Assembly (NCBI GenBank): GCA_934725355.1
Contig: CAKVAO010000003.1
Span: forward strand, 1 to 64,000
DNA length: 64,000 bases
Direction: 5' to 3'
Source of the DNA: an uncultured Candidatus Saccharibacteria bacterium
Lineage (GTDB): Bacteria; Patescibacteriota; Saccharimonadia; Saccharimonadales; Saccharimonadaceae
Of this stretch, positions 1 through 8,459 are shown piece after piece. The position numbers were made by a program, and so were the translations under genes. The notes below the pieces were generated by a model, which worked only from the letters and a program-made list of their open reading frames with translations, was not told the DNA's origin and searched no databases. Every line of letters begins with the position of its first letter. Within the stretch, counting starts at the first letter, position 1.

Positions 1-106
1 TAACCACCAGCCACCCATGACTTACATGCTACAATGTCTAGGACGGAATACTTTCCAGAAAGTATTGAACTAATACAATACACTGGCTAAACTAAAGCAA
101 TTCATG

Positions 107-188
107 TATAATGCCATATAGCAGATTTCCTTTCTGAATATTAATGTTTGCACTTAAATATTTTAACGGAAATCTGCTATTTTGTTTG
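107..188 (+). ncRNA. Candidate small rod-shaped RNA with its own promoter
   Basis: A TATAAT box at 107-112 is followed six bases later by a perfect 13-bp inverted repeat (118-130 with 168-180). Inside it sits a second helix (137-144 with 154-162, one bulged A) capped by a 9-base loop. The outer helix is followed at once by TTTGTTT. Promoter, start of transcription at the foot of the stem and a T-rich end would give an RNA of about 70 bases. It could instead be the terminator of a gene left of the window. I recognise no RNA family. Confidence 0.35.
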
Positions 189-388
189 GTTACAAATTAG
201 CTATCTAAATTCCAGAATGTGTGTGAACTAGTACATCTTATAGAAGATGAGGATTGTATCATACATTATAGCTAAATCACCTCATACATAGCTCCGCCTT
301 ATAAAAGGTGGACAGATGAATTTTTCTTAGCAATTTCAATCAGGAAGGTTTTATTCATGTCTCTTTAACCAATATTGATTTTAAAGAC

Positions 389-412
389 AAATAAAACTGC
401 CTCAACGGGCAG
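389..412 (-). terminator. Intrinsic terminator of the tRNA pair
   Basis: Read leftwards, a CTGCC/GGCAG hairpin (397-412) is followed by TTTTATTTG. It lies 13 bases past the 3' end of tRNA-Ala. Confidence 0.6.
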
Positions 413-424
413 GAGATAATATCT

Positions 425-501
425 TGGTGGAGCACAGCGGATTTGAACCGCTCACCTCTTCGCTGCCAGCGAAGCGCTCTAGCCAAATGAGCTAGTGCCC
501 C
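425..501 (-). tRNA. tRNA-Ala (anticodon GGC)
   Basis: A complete cloverleaf can be folded. The acceptor GGGGCAC pairs with GTGCTCC and carries the G3:U70 pair that marks alanine tRNAs. The anticodon stem CTTCG/CGAAG encloses the loop CTGGCAG, giving anticodon GGC. The T-arm contains GGTTCAAATCC, and the 3' CCA is encoded (425-427). It lies 6 bases downstream of tRNA-Val on the same strand, so the two are probably co-transcribed. Confidence 0.95.
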
Positions 502-507
502 GTATGA

Positions 508-584
508 TGGTGGGTCGCGAGGGGCTCGAACCCCCGACCCCCTCGGTGTAAACGAGGTGCTCTAGCCAACTGAGCTAGCGACCC
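508..584 (-). tRNA. tRNA-Val (anticodon UAC)
   Basis: Acceptor GGGTCGC pairs with GCGACCC. The anticodon stem CCTCG/CGAGG encloses the loop TTTACAC, giving anticodon UAC (valine). The T-arm has GGTTCGAGCCC and the 3' CCA is encoded at 508-510. It is the upstream member of the leftward tRNA pair. Confidence 0.95.
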
Positions 585-619
585 ATCAACATTCCCATGT
601 TACCAACATGTGACGATAA

Positions 620-648
620 TTGCAAGAATGTAATCATTAGTTTATAAT
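620..648 (+). promoter_or_regulatory. Promoter of typA
   Basis: TTGCAA (620-625), a 17-base spacer and a perfect TATAAT (643-648). It predicts transcription from about 655, just before the AAGGAGAG ribosome-binding sequence at 656-663. Confidence 0.7.
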
Positions 649-688
649 ACATCTCAAGGAGAGCGTCATTAATCGGGCGCATATTTTT

Positions 689-2512
689 ATGTTAACACCA
701 GATAAAATTCGCAATATTGCAATCATTGCTCACGTCGACCACGGCAAGACTACTATGCTAGATGGCCTACTAAAGCAGTCTCATACGTTTCGTAGTAACA
801 GCGCCGAAATGGGCGAAACCCTAATTATGGATAGTGGTGACCAGGAACACGAACGTGGCATTACCATTACCGCCAAAACAACCGCAATTACCTATGATGG
901 TTATAAAATCAACATTATCGATACACCAGGACACGCTGATTTCGGCGGCGAAGTAGAGCGTACTCTACAGATGGCTGACGGCGTTCTATTAATTGTTGAT
1001 GCTGCTGAAGGACCAATGCCACAAACTAAGTTTGTCCTAAGCAAGGCCCTAGAGCTAGGCTTAAAGCCAATTGTTATAATTAACAAGATTGACAAGCCTG
1101 CCCGTCGCATCGAAGAAGTCAAAGACGAAGTTGCCGATCTATTCCTAGAGCTTGCCACCGATGATAGCCAGCTAGATTACCCGGTATATTACGCAATTGG
1201 TCGCGACGGTAAAGCTTGGACTGAGATGCCAGCCGACCCATCAGAAGACGCCGACCTAAAGCCGATTTTCATGGCTATAATTGATCAGATCCCTGCACCG
1301 AAGGTTGACCTAGATGCACCATTTCGCATGCTAGTTACTAGCCTACAGTATGACAATTTCTTAGGTAAATATGCCCTTGGCCGCGTTGAGCGTGGCATCG
1401 CTAAAAGCGGCGCGCCAATGGTGTTAATCGATTATGACGATAGCACTAAGCCTGCCAAGATTGAGAAATTATTCACCTACGAAGGTCTAGAGAAGAAAGA
1501 GATTAATGAAGCTTGCTCAGGCGACATTGTCGCAATTACCGGCGTGGGCGACGCTAAAATTGGCGAAACTATTGCTGATCCTTCAGCGCCTGATCCGCTA
1601 CCACGTATCGAAGTCGAGAAGCCAACTATCTCAATCTATATGGGGCCAAACACCTCACCGTTTAAGGGGCGCGAAGGTGAATTCAACACCTCTCGCCAGA
1701 TTGCCGATCGTCTAGATCGCGAACTAGAAACTAACGTATCACTACACGTTGAGCCAGATGGTATCGGCTTCAAAGTCAGTGGTCGTGGTGAGTTGCACTT
1801 GTCTGTGCTAATTGAAGCTATGCGCCGCGAAGGTTATGAATTCGAAGTTGGTCGCCCGCAGGTTGTTCTATTAGAAGAAAACGGCAAGACTATGGAGCCA
1901 ATGGAAGAGCTATTCACCGAGGTTGCGCCTGAATACGTCGGCGCTGTCGCACAGGAAGTAGGAGCTCGTCACGCTGAACTAATAAACCAAGAGACCTCGT
2001 CTCAGGGTATGATTCGCACTACTTACCGCATTACTAGTCGAGCCATGATCGGTCTGCATAACATCCTATTAACCGCAACCAAGGGCACGATAATCATGAG
2101 TAGCACCCCTGACGGCTACGAACCTTTAGGCGCGTCACTGACAGGCCTACGTAATGGCGTGCTAATTGCCGCTGAACAGGGTCAGTCCACCGCCTACGCC
2201 TTGGCTAATGCCGAAGCTCGCGGTGAATTATACATTGGCCCAGGCGTTGAGGTTTACGCTGGTGAAATCGTTGGTCTGAACAAGCGCAAGGAAGATCTAG
2301 AGATTAATGTTTGTAAAGGCAAGCAATTAACCAACATGCGTAGTAAGTCATCTGATGGCGCTATCCAGCTAACTCCATATACCCAGATGTCACTGGAACA
2401 GTGTCTCGACTTTATCGAGAACGACGAGCTGCTAGAAGTTACGCCGAAGAACTTGCGTCTGCGCAAGGCTGAGCTTGATCCAATCAAGCGCAAGCGTGCT
2501 CGTCACATCTAA
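689..2512 (+). CDS. typA: Ribosome-associated translational GTPase TypA/BipA
   Basis: A translational GTPase of the EF-G superfamily that binds the ribosome and aids assembly and stress translation. The 607 aa match the usual family length. The G1 motif AHVDHGKT is at residues 14-21, the switch I sequence RGITI near 57-61, DTPGHADF at 78-85 and NKID near 133. The beta-barrel, EF-G-like and BipA C-terminal parts follow, ending in the typical RKAELDPIKRKRARHI tail. The start is not clear-cut: ATG 689 lies 27 bases after AAGGAG (656-661), whereas an in-frame ATT at 668 has ideal spacing and would add seven residues. A terminator follows at 2529. Confidence 0.95.
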   Translation: MLTPDKIRNIAIIAHVDHGKTTMLDGLLKQSHTFRSNSAEMGETLIMDSGDQEHERGITITAKTTAITYDGYKINIIDTPGHADFGGEVERTLQMADGVLLIVDAAEGPMPQTKFVLSKALELGLKPIVIINKIDKPARRIEEVKDEVADLFLELATDDSQLDYPVYYAIGRDGKAWTEMPADPSEDADLKPIFMAIIDQIPAPKVDLDAPFRMLVTSLQYDNFLGKYALGRVERGIAKSGAPMVLIDYDDSTKPAKIEKLFTYEGLEKKEINEACSGDIVAITGVGDAKIGETIADPSAPDPLPRIEVEKPTISIYMGPNTSPFKGREGEFNTSRQIADRLDRELETNVSLHVEPDGIGFKVSGRGELHLSVLIEAMRREGYEFEVGRPQVVLLEENGKTMEPMEELFTEVAPEYVGAVAQEVGARHAELINQETSSQGMIRTTYRITSRAMIGLHNILLTATKGTIIMSSTPDGYEPLGASLTGLRNGVLIAAEQGQSTAYALANAEARGELYIGPGVEVYAGEIVGLNKRKEDLEINVCKGKQLTNMRSKSSDGAIQLTPYTQMSLEQCLDFIENDELLEVTPKNLRLRKAELDPIKRKRARHI

Positions 2513-2528
2513 TTTATCTCAAAAACAA

Positions 2529-2559
2529 AATGCCCACGGTCTCTCAGAGGTGGGCATTT
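2529..2559 (+). terminator. Terminator of typA
   Basis: Hairpin AATGCCCAC/GTGGGCATT (2529-2537 with 2550-2558) followed by a short T run, 17 bases after the typA stop. Confidence 0.75.
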
Positions 2560-2628
2560 AACACTGGGTACATCGCTTCCAGTCTGTCAAGTATGATAGC
2601 ATAACCGCTTAAGTTTGTCAACTCGCAG

Positions 2629-2634
2629 TATAAT
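2629..2634 (+). promoter_or_regulatory. -10 box of a leaderless promoter
   Basis: TATAAT ten bases before ATG 2645. It lies downstream of the alternative TTG start at 2615 and therefore excludes that start. No good -35 is visible. Confidence 0.55.
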
Positions 2635-2644
2635 AGTTATAATT

Positions 2645-3826
2645 ATGAAACACAATTGGTTAATGGTCTTCGGCAAGAAAAAACGGCAAATCAAGCTGCG
2701 TCGCAAGTGGCTTAATTGCAGCATCTATATTTGCCTGCTTCTAACGATGGTAAATATTGGATTATCCCTTCTTACCATTCACATCACCAGATCACGCACC
2801 ATCCAAGTCACATTGCCAAATTACTACAGCGAGAATATGGTATTTCAGCACAATAAACTCGCCTATATTCACGGTCAAACAGCGCCAAACACTCAACTAT
2901 CAATAAAAATCGGTAGCAATAGCACCATAACAACCGCTGACACTGCAGGTCAATTCTCGGCTTACGTATCCGCACCACCCGCACGCCTACAACCATATCA
3001 GTTGGCCATAACTGACACTCACACTAACCGCGAGCTAAAACGCATTAATAAGGTTTATTCAGGCAATGTATTTCTAATGTCTGGTCAATCTAATATGGAG
3101 TTAAGTAGAGCCGTATATTACGGTAACGCAGAGGCTATTCGCGTCAACACCTATGATAAAAACGAGAAAGTTATTGACATCAATCAGCTACCTAAACCAA
3201 TTAACGATGCGAACATTCATTTTCTAGTCACCAAAGACATATCAAACAGTAGTAATTTACCCTTACAAGATATCAATAAATCTGGCTGGGCGTCTGCGGA
3301 TAACGCCAAAAATACAGACTGGTTGGGATTCTTACCGCAACAATTCGCCCTAAACATGCGCAAAGCTGAACCAAACATGCCAATCGGCATCATCCAGACT
3401 GCTTGGGGCGCTACTAATATTTCCCGTCATATGGCAGGCGGTGACATTTACGCCAACCACATCACGCCATTATCTGGTTTCAATATAGCAGGTATTTTAT
3501 GGTATCAAGGCGAAGCTGACGCCAATACTGATGACGCACCTAAGTACGCCGAGCGCTTATCAAAGCTAATCGACCAATACCGCACTGTGTTCGGAAACGA
3601 TGCCAGCCTGCCGTTCGTTCAATTTCAGCTAGCCAACTTTAAATACAGCGACGGTTATTGGGGAGATGTACGAAAAGCCCAGGCTCAAGTCAGCGCATCA
3701 CGTAACAACGTCGCTCTAATTAATGCCGCTGGCACCGAACGTGGAGCTACGGCACTTATTCACCCGCTAGGCAAAGATACTCTAGGCAAACAAGCCGCCA
3801 AAGAAATGTTGAGCCTAACAAAATAA
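2645..3826 (+). CDS. Membrane-anchored SASA-type (sialate O-acetylesterase-like) esterase
   Basis: A predicted SGNH-fold carbohydrate esterase of the SASA family, which removes acetyl groups from sugars. Residues about 23-46 form one hydrophobic segment, so the catalytic part (about 60-393) should sit outside the membrane. The nucleophile motif GQSNM is at 147-151, followed by IGIIQTAWGATN and the family signature WYQGEAD. The last block reads ALIHPLGK where family members have D-I-H-P, so the usual Asp two residues before the His is Leu. The enzyme may be inactive or use another acid. Start 2645 is preferred because a TATAAT box lies between it and the earlier TTG. The natural substrate is unknown. 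Confidence 0.75.
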   Translation: MKHNWLMVFGKKKRQIKLRRKWLNCSIYICLLLTMVNIGLSLLTIHITRSRTIQVTLPNYYSENMVFQHNKLAYIHGQTAPNTQLSIKIGSNSTITTADTAGQFSAYVSAPPARLQPYQLAITDTHTNRELKRINKVYSGNVFLMSGQSNMELSRAVYYGNAEAIRVNTYDKNEKVIDINQLPKPINDANIHFLVTKDISNSSNLPLQDINKSGWASADNAKNTDWLGFLPQQFALNMRKAEPNMPIGIIQTAWGATNISRHMAGGDIYANHITPLSGFNIAGILWYQGEADANTDDAPKYAERLSKLIDQYRTVFGNDASLPFVQFQLANFKYSDGYWGDVRKAQAQVSASRNNVALINAAGTERGATALIHPLGKDTLGKQAAKEMLSLTK

Positions 3827-3852
3827 CCCCTACTGACGGGGCTATTTTATCT
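3824..3852. terminator. Shared terminator between convergent genes
   Basis: A CCCC/GGGG hairpin with T-rich sequence on both sides (TATTTTAT rightwards, TTATTTTGTT leftwards). It can end both the esterase gene and dnaJ. Confidence 0.65.
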
Positions 3853-3867
3853 AAAGTGACGGTCTGG

Positions 3868-4968
3868 CTACTTTGCCTCTTTGAATTCTAGCAGAATTTT
3901 CTTCTGCTTGCGTGATAAGCCAGTCGGCGTAGCAACCTTAATGGTTACAATCTGCGGTCCACGCGCACCCTTTGGACCACGCGGTACGCCATGACCAGAT
4001 AGCTTAAAGTCAGTGTTAGACTGTGTACCCGCTGGCACTTTCATAACTAATGGGCCATCCACAGTATCGACCTCAATCTCGCAGCCCAGCGCTGCATCTA
4101 CCATAGAAACCGTTTCTTCACTTAGAATTAGATCACCTTCTCGCGTAAACTTCTTGTGCGGCTTGACGTGGACGACGATGTATAAATCACCGCGACTACC
4201 ACCCCGCATCGCCTCGCCACGACCAGACACGCGGATAGTCGATCCTTCGTCAACACCTGCAGGTATTTTTACCTTTAGGCTTTCGCGCTTTCGTACAATA
4301 CCATCGCCGCCACAAGTTCTACACGGCTTCTCTGGAATTTCACCTTTACCACCACAGCGACTACAGGTAACCGCTTGCTGCATTGCACCGAATAGCGAGT
4401 TTACAGTATGCACTTCCTGGCCACTACCATTACATCGCGGACAAGTAGCCAGCTTAGTGCCCGGCGTAGCACCCGTGCCATTGCAGGTATCACATTCGCC
4501 ATTCAAAGTCATACTGACCTCTTTCTCTGTGCCAAAAATCGCTTCTTCAAAGGTTAGATTAAGGGCCGTTTCTACATCGCGACCACGCGTTCGGCGCTGA
4601 CGACTACCACCGCCAAACATAGAACCAAAGATGTCACCCAAATCGCCAAAATCGCCACCGCTAAAGTCAAAATGCACATTCTGTCCGTTGCCACCAAAAC
4701 CGCTAAATCCTTGGAATGGATTGCCGCCAGCAGCACCACCATCAACGCCAGCATGTCCAAACTGGTCATAACGCCGCCGCTTTGCTTCGTCTTTTAGAAC
4801 TTCATAAGCTTCATTCGCCTCCTTGAATTTAGCTTCAGCTGCCTTGTCGCCCGGATTACGATCCGGGTGGTATTTAATCGCTAGCTTACGAAAGGCTTTC
4901 TTAATCTCGTCAGCAGAAGCCGACTTTTTTACCCCTAAAACATCATAATAATCGCGTTTTTCTGCCAT
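3868..4968 (-). CDS. dnaJ: Hsp40 co-chaperone DnaJ
   Basis: Stimulates the DnaK ATPase and delivers unfolded substrates in the cytoplasm. It has an N-terminal J-domain with HPD at residues 34-36, a Gly/Phe-rich linker, four CxxCxGxG zinc-binding repeats (CDTCNGTG, CPRCNGSG, CSRCGGKG, CRTCGGDG) and a C-terminal substrate domain. The 366 aa are normal for the family. An ATG at 4980 lies inside the -10 box TATAAT (4979-4984), so it cannot be translated from that promoter; ATG 4968 is the likely start and gives an almost leaderless mRNA. A CIRCE element overlaps the promoter, so HrcA should repress it. Confidence 0.95.
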   Translation of the reverse strand: MAEKRDYYDVLGVKKSASADEIKKAFRKLAIKYHPDRNPGDKAAEAKFKEANEAYEVLKDEAKRRRYDQFGHAGVDGGAAGGNPFQGFSGFGGNGQNVHFDFSGGDFGDLGDIFGSMFGGGSRQRRTRGRDVETALNLTFEEAIFGTEKEVSMTLNGECDTCNGTGATPGTKLATCPRCNGSGQEVHTVNSLFGAMQQAVTCSRCGGKGEIPEKPCRTCGGDGIVRKRESLKVKIPAGVDEGSTIRVSGRGEAMRGGSRGDLYIVVHVKPHKKFTREGDLILSEETVSMVDAALGCEIEVDTVDGPLVMKVPAGTQSNTDFKLSGHGVPRGPKGARGPQIVTIKVATPTGLSRKQKKILLEFKEAK

Positions 4969-4978
4969 ATCGTTTACC

Positions 4979-5016
4979 ATTATACGAAATTAGCACTCTA
5001 TTGTCTAGAGTGCTAA
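4979..5016 (-). promoter_or_regulatory. CIRCE operator and promoter of dnaJ
   Basis: A perfect CIRCE, TTAGCACTC-N9-GAGTGCTAA (4990-5016). The leftward -35 TAGACA (5002-5007) fills the last six spacer bases. A 17-base spacer leads to TATAAT at 4979-4984. HrcA bound here would cover the -35. Confidence 0.93.
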
Positions 5017-5086
5017 TTAGTGCGCATCGTTAAATTGACTATAATCCAGCACTATTTATTAATAGCAAAACTTGAATCTATGTTTC

Positions 5087-5772
5087 TCAACTCCCCTGCC
5101 ATACGCCAGGTTTGCTACTCCAGTTTGCAGAATCTTCTACTGTAAAGGCATTGGCACTGGAGTTCTCATCCTGCGTTACCGCGCCTTCAGACTTCGCCTT
5201 ATCAAATATATCTCTCACGTATTTGGAACCGTTTGGATTACTAATCCACGCTATACCCGCAGCATTAGCCATGATATTTTTAACTTTCTCAAATGACGCG
5301 TCCGTATTATCAGCTCCAAATGCATAAACCAAGAAACTTCCCTGAGCTGTTAGCGGCTTGTCGTAATCAGACTGGACAACACACATCGTCACATCACCAA
5401 TCTTGCTAGTTATAGCATTAAATTGTTTATAAGCATTCAGTCTGAATCTAATGCGATAGAGCGGATCAGATTGATTGTGGATATCCAAGCTAGATATATT
5501 TGTTATTGGTTGGCTATTATTTTTATTGTAAAGCTCAACAAACTTGTCTACGGCATTTATTTCCTCATTGTCAGTTTTAGCCACTTGTGCCTTATTTGTG
5601 TTGGTATTGTTATTGCCAGATATACCATTGTGACTGCCCCGAGAAGACGATAGTCCGACCACAATTAGTACAACTACAACTACTACCCAGAACCACCGCT
5701 TTTTATATAACTCGCTCTTTGGTTTGCCATCCTTAGATTGGTTTATACTATGCCCCTGCCAATGACGTCCAT
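5087..5772 (-). CDS. Secreted/membrane-anchored protein of unknown function with a frameshifted 5' end
   Basis: From GTG 5662 downwards the frame encodes 191 residues of a soluble extracytoplasmic-looking domain. Upstream of 5662 the same frame stays open to 5773 and encodes a lysine-rich stretch and a transmembrane segment (KKRWFWVVVVVVLI), but contains no ATG, GTG or TTG. The only good start is ATG 5772, with GAAAGGA seven bases before it, in another frame that stops after nine codons. One extra base in the run of four G (5753-5756 on the plus strand) would join start, membrane anchor and domain. This is either a real frameshift, a length-variable G tract or a sequencing error. I do not recognise the domain. 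Confidence 0.6.
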
Positions 5773-6034
5773 ACTATAATCCTTTCTTAATTACTCGCTG
5801 CCCATTCTCAGCAAAAGGTGGATAACCATTGCTGGCCGCCTACTCCAAACGTATGAGGTTGCACCTATATGGCAACAGCTGCCCATTGCTACACAACCTT
5901 ATATAAATTATGTTTAGAGTAGACGTGGTAATTATAGTACCAATTATTACAGTCGATGCCTTCTTAGTTCGCAATAAGCAATAGCCAAGCCTTTTGTCGC
6001 CAATGCCTCTCGTTAAGCCTGCAGCGAGGCAGCA

Positions 6035-6403
6035 CTATGAAACTTTATCTATCCTAAAAAGCATATATTTATTCAGATGGTCTTTTGTGTCATTAGGCTG
6101 GTCAATGTAGACCGATAGCTTTCTTCCATCGCCCAAGTCTGCCGCACCCATCCTCGGACTGATTATCGTTGCATTATTCGAGACAGAAAAAGTTTCTTTA
6201 ATCGCTAACATGGCCTCACCATCATCTTGAATACAGTCAGCCTTTATTAACACATAATTTTTATTGTCTACTTTAAGTCTATAAATTAGAAAATCAGGGA
6301 TATATTCCACACAGTCTTCCAGTACACAATCATGAGCATCAATATTAAAATAACTCAGTACATCAGTAATTTTTGGCACATTCATAGCAATATTATTGCA
6401 CAT
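6035..6403 (-). CDS. Hypothetical cytoplasmic protein
   Basis: 122 residues, acidic, with no signal peptide or membrane segment; I do not recognise it. ATG 6403 is used here; a second ATG at 6385 (MNVPKITDV) is equally possible because neither has a clear ribosome binding site. A strong terminator hairpin for leftward transcription lies just upstream (6412-6438), so the gene probably has its own weak AT-rich promoter. Confidence 0.5.
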   Translation of the reverse strand: MCNNIAMNVPKITDVLSYFNIDAHDCVLEDCVEYIPDFLIYRLKVDNKNYVLIKADCIQDDGEAMLAIKETFSVSNNATIISPRMGAADLGDGRKLSVYIDQPNDTKDHLNKYMLFRIDKVS

Positions 6404-6438
6404 AATATAAAATCCCGCTGACTTATAGTCAGCGGGAT
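6402..6438 (-). terminator. Strong leftward terminator
   Basis: An 11-bp perfect stem (6412-6422 with 6428-6438, loop TTATA) followed leftwards by TTTTATATTAT. It lies just after the 21-aa ORF at 6446 and would end that transcript. Confidence 0.75.
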
Positions 6439-6445
6439 AATGCTC

Positions 6446-6511
6446 TTAATCGCCCATCACCTTGTTATACGTACCCGAATAGACACCGTTCGGAAGACGA
6501 TCGTCAGACAT
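6446..6511 (-). CDS. Predicted 21-aa small protein
   Basis: MSDDRLPNGVYSGTYNKVMGD, starting at ATG 6511 with GAGGAG about seven bases upstream and ending eight bases before a perfect 11-bp terminator hairpin. A good ribosome binding site, a complete tiny ORF and an immediate terminator together suggest a real monocistronic small-protein gene. A leader of roughly 70-90 bases containing a TAAGC/GCTTA hairpin may precede it, since a CATATAGT-like -10 lies near 6590. No known family; function unknown. Confidence 0.45.
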   Translation of the reverse strand: MSDDRLPNGVYSGTYNKVMGD

Positions 6512-6722
6512 AATGAGCTCCTCATGTACAACCGCATATTGCGATAATTCGATCAATGGGTGTCGTCCCCTAAGCCAAAGCTTACGTACTATATGATATC
6601 GCCCTGCTTTTGCATTTCAAGCCCACGATAATTGCGAGAATCAAGAAGCAGCTCATGTATATGGCAAGAATTGCAGAACAACTTGCAAAAGCACAAGAAT
6701 ACACTCACGCTAAATGTTGCTG

Positions 6723-6728
6723 TATAAT
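6723..6728 (+). promoter_or_regulatory. -10 box of the HNH nuclease gene
   Basis: TATAAT 27 bases before ATG 6756. I see no convincing -35 and no Shine-Dalgarno sequence in the predicted short leader. Confidence 0.5.
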
Positions 6729-6755
6729 ATATTTAGTTAACCCAACACAAAAACC

Positions 6756-7484
6756 ATGAGTAAAAAATCATCTATTAAGTACCGACTCCGCCGCCAATTG
6801 CTATACCTTCTATTTTGCCTAATCATAGCCGTCAGCATTTACTACTGTCAAAATCGTAGCCAGCCTACAGACACCCACTCCGCCGTCACGTTCGTCGGCA
6901 CTACCACCGATGACGAAGACAAGCTTGCGTCGACAGGTCTAGCAAAGCTGCCCGTGAAACCAGCGCTATCAACCGATAATTATGAGCGTAGCGCCTTTGG
7001 TGGCGCTAGCTGGAACTCGTGGAGAGCGTGCAATACCCGGCAGAAAATCCTCAATCGCGATATTAAGGATAAGAAAATTGCCACAAATGATTGCACGGTG
7101 GAATCGGGCTATTTAGACGATCCCTACACTGGCAAACGCATTGTACTTAAAGACAAGTCCACGATGGCAAAAGCTATACAAATCGACCACGTTGTAGCCC
7201 TGGCTAATGCTTGGCAAACCGGCGCGCAAGACCTTAGCGAAAGCCAACGCGATCAGTTAGCTAATGACGACCTAGAGCTGCTCGCTGTCGACGCCGATGC
7301 CAATCAAGAAAAATCCAGTAGTGATGCTGGTCAATGGTTACCGTCCAATCGCGCCTTCCGTTGCGAATACGTCGCCCGTCAAATTGCCGTCAAGCTCAAA
7401 TACTCCCTGTGGGTTACCGCAAACGAAAAGTCCGCCATGGATAAGGTACTATCAACTTGCCCCAATCAAGCGTTACCAGTGTAG
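6756..7484 (+). CDS. Secreted or membrane-anchored HNH-family nuclease (DUF1524-like)
   Basis: 242 aa with one N-terminal hydrophobic segment (about residues 14-31) after a basic head, then an extracellular nuclease domain. The conserved start YERSAFGGASWNSW, CNTRQKILNRD and DPYTGK resemble exported HNH endonuclease family proteins. The catalytic region reads QIDHVVALANAW (His 145), followed by ANQEKSSSDAGQWLPSNR (Asn 183, Lys 186, Asp 190), the usual H-N-K pattern. Two cysteine pairs could form disulfides, with a DsbA-like protein encoded at 10408. It probably degrades extracellular DNA, plausibly for nucleotide scavenging; that role is inference. Confidence 0.8.
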   Translation: MSKKSSIKYRLRRQLLYLLFCLIIAVSIYYCQNRSQPTDTHSAVTFVGTTTDDEDKLASTGLAKLPVKPALSTDNYERSAFGGASWNSWRACNTRQKILNRDIKDKKIATNDCTVESGYLDDPYTGKRIVLKDKSTMAKAIQIDHVVALANAWQTGAQDLSESQRDQLANDDLELLAVDADANQEKSSSDAGQWLPSNRAFRCEYVARQIAVKLKYSLWVTANEKSAMDKVLSTCPNQALPV

Positions 7485-7496
7485 AGTCATACTAGC

Positions 7497-8450
7497 TTAG
7501 AATAACTTCCGTTTCTTTGCCCACAATACCACAATAACAATAGCGGTAATTGCTAAACCCACTACTATACCAAAACCGAATTCGTTCCATTGCATCGGCA
7601 AGTGAATGTTCATACCGTACATGCTAAAAATCAGATTAGGAGCCGCAATCAGTAACGTAGCAATTGTCAGAGTCTTCATCGTGCGGTTTAGCGAGTTATT
7701 AGACATTGTTTCATAAGCACCACGTATATTACTAATACGATTGCTGTTCGCCTGACACATATTAATTGACTGTTGCACTGCTAGCGCTGCGTCATCGAAG
7801 AGGTCTTGGTCGCTCTTGACGATATTGTCGTTTTTTACGCTCAGTGGCAGACGATTAATTACTGGCACCATTGGCGTTAGTGCACTAACAAAACTGTCTA
7901 TTTGGTCTTCCAGAATTACAAAGCTCGAAAAATCCTCACTTTCAAGCTTATGTTCCTGTATTTTATTTACCATTGCGTGAATAGCGTTAGTCTGTTCTTT
8001 AATATGATAATCATACGAATCAATCACTTTGTTCAGCGTAGTTGCTAATACCGACGCAACAGACCCGCCGGCTATCATATCCTCTATCTTGCTACCGCCC
8101 GTCAAAATCGGCTTTAGCTTCTCGGATGATATCAATATCAAACGCTGGTTATCATATGCGGCCAGCATCGGCACGGTTGACACCACTTTAGTCTGTCGAT
8201 TAACACTCGGCACGCGAACGTACAAATAATCGTACTTGTCGTGAATTTCAAGGCGCGGCGCCTCATTTGGATCCATTGCGTCAATCAAGTTCCCCGGGTC
8301 AATCTGTAGCTCATCGGCAATATCCGCCAGCTCGTAGTCCGTTGGCGCCTCAACAATCAACAATCCGCTAAAGCTGTCCGCTAGCACGCCCGCTGATTCT
8401 AGGCGCATCGCATGCACCTGCCCCTGATGCTTATACACCGCCGTAATCAT
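7497..8450 (-). CDS. corA: CorA-family Mg2+/divalent cation transporter
   Basis: 317 aa with a large N-terminal cytoplasmic domain and two C-terminal transmembrane helices. The first ends in the signature YGMNI near residue 280, which forms the pore mouth of CorA channels; the second is followed by a basic KKRKLF tail. Length matches CorA. It converges with the nuclease gene, with only 12 bases between. A TAGAAT -10 nine bases before ATG 8450 predicts a leaderless mRNA. The exact ion is not readable from sequence. Confidence 0.85.
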   Translation of the reverse strand: MITAVYKHQGQVHAMRLESAGVLADSFSGLLIVEAPTDYELADIADELQIDPGNLIDAMDPNEAPRLEIHDKYDYLYVRVPSVNRQTKVVSTVPMLAAYDNQRLILISSEKLKPILTGGSKIEDMIAGGSVASVLATTLNKVIDSYDYHIKEQTNAIHAMVNKIQEHKLESEDFSSFVILEDQIDSFVSALTPMVPVINRLPLSVKNDNIVKSDQDLFDDAALAVQQSINMCQANSNRISNIRGAYETMSNNSLNRTMKTLTIATLLIAAPNLIFSMYGMNIHLPMQWNEFGFGIVVGLAITAIVIVVLWAKKRKLF

Positions 8451-8459
8451 AATATTTTT

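Larger units (their letters stand above)
1..424. other. Gene-free left edge
   Basis: I see no protein gene here. The stretch holds a candidate hairpin RNA (118-188) and, at its right end, the terminator of the leftward tRNA pair. Between 190 and 385 I find only AT-rich sequence without a convincing ORF, repeat or promoter. A gene may end just left of the window. Confidence 0.5.

Noticed and set aside
3868..4980. dnaJ starting at ATG 4980
   Set aside because: That ATG is part of the TATAAT box of the CIRCE promoter and would not be in the mRNA.
5790..5900. 31-aa ORF upstream of the frameshifted gene on the minus strand
   Set aside because: No SD or promoter fits its ATG and the peptide is not recognisable; kept out as probable chance.
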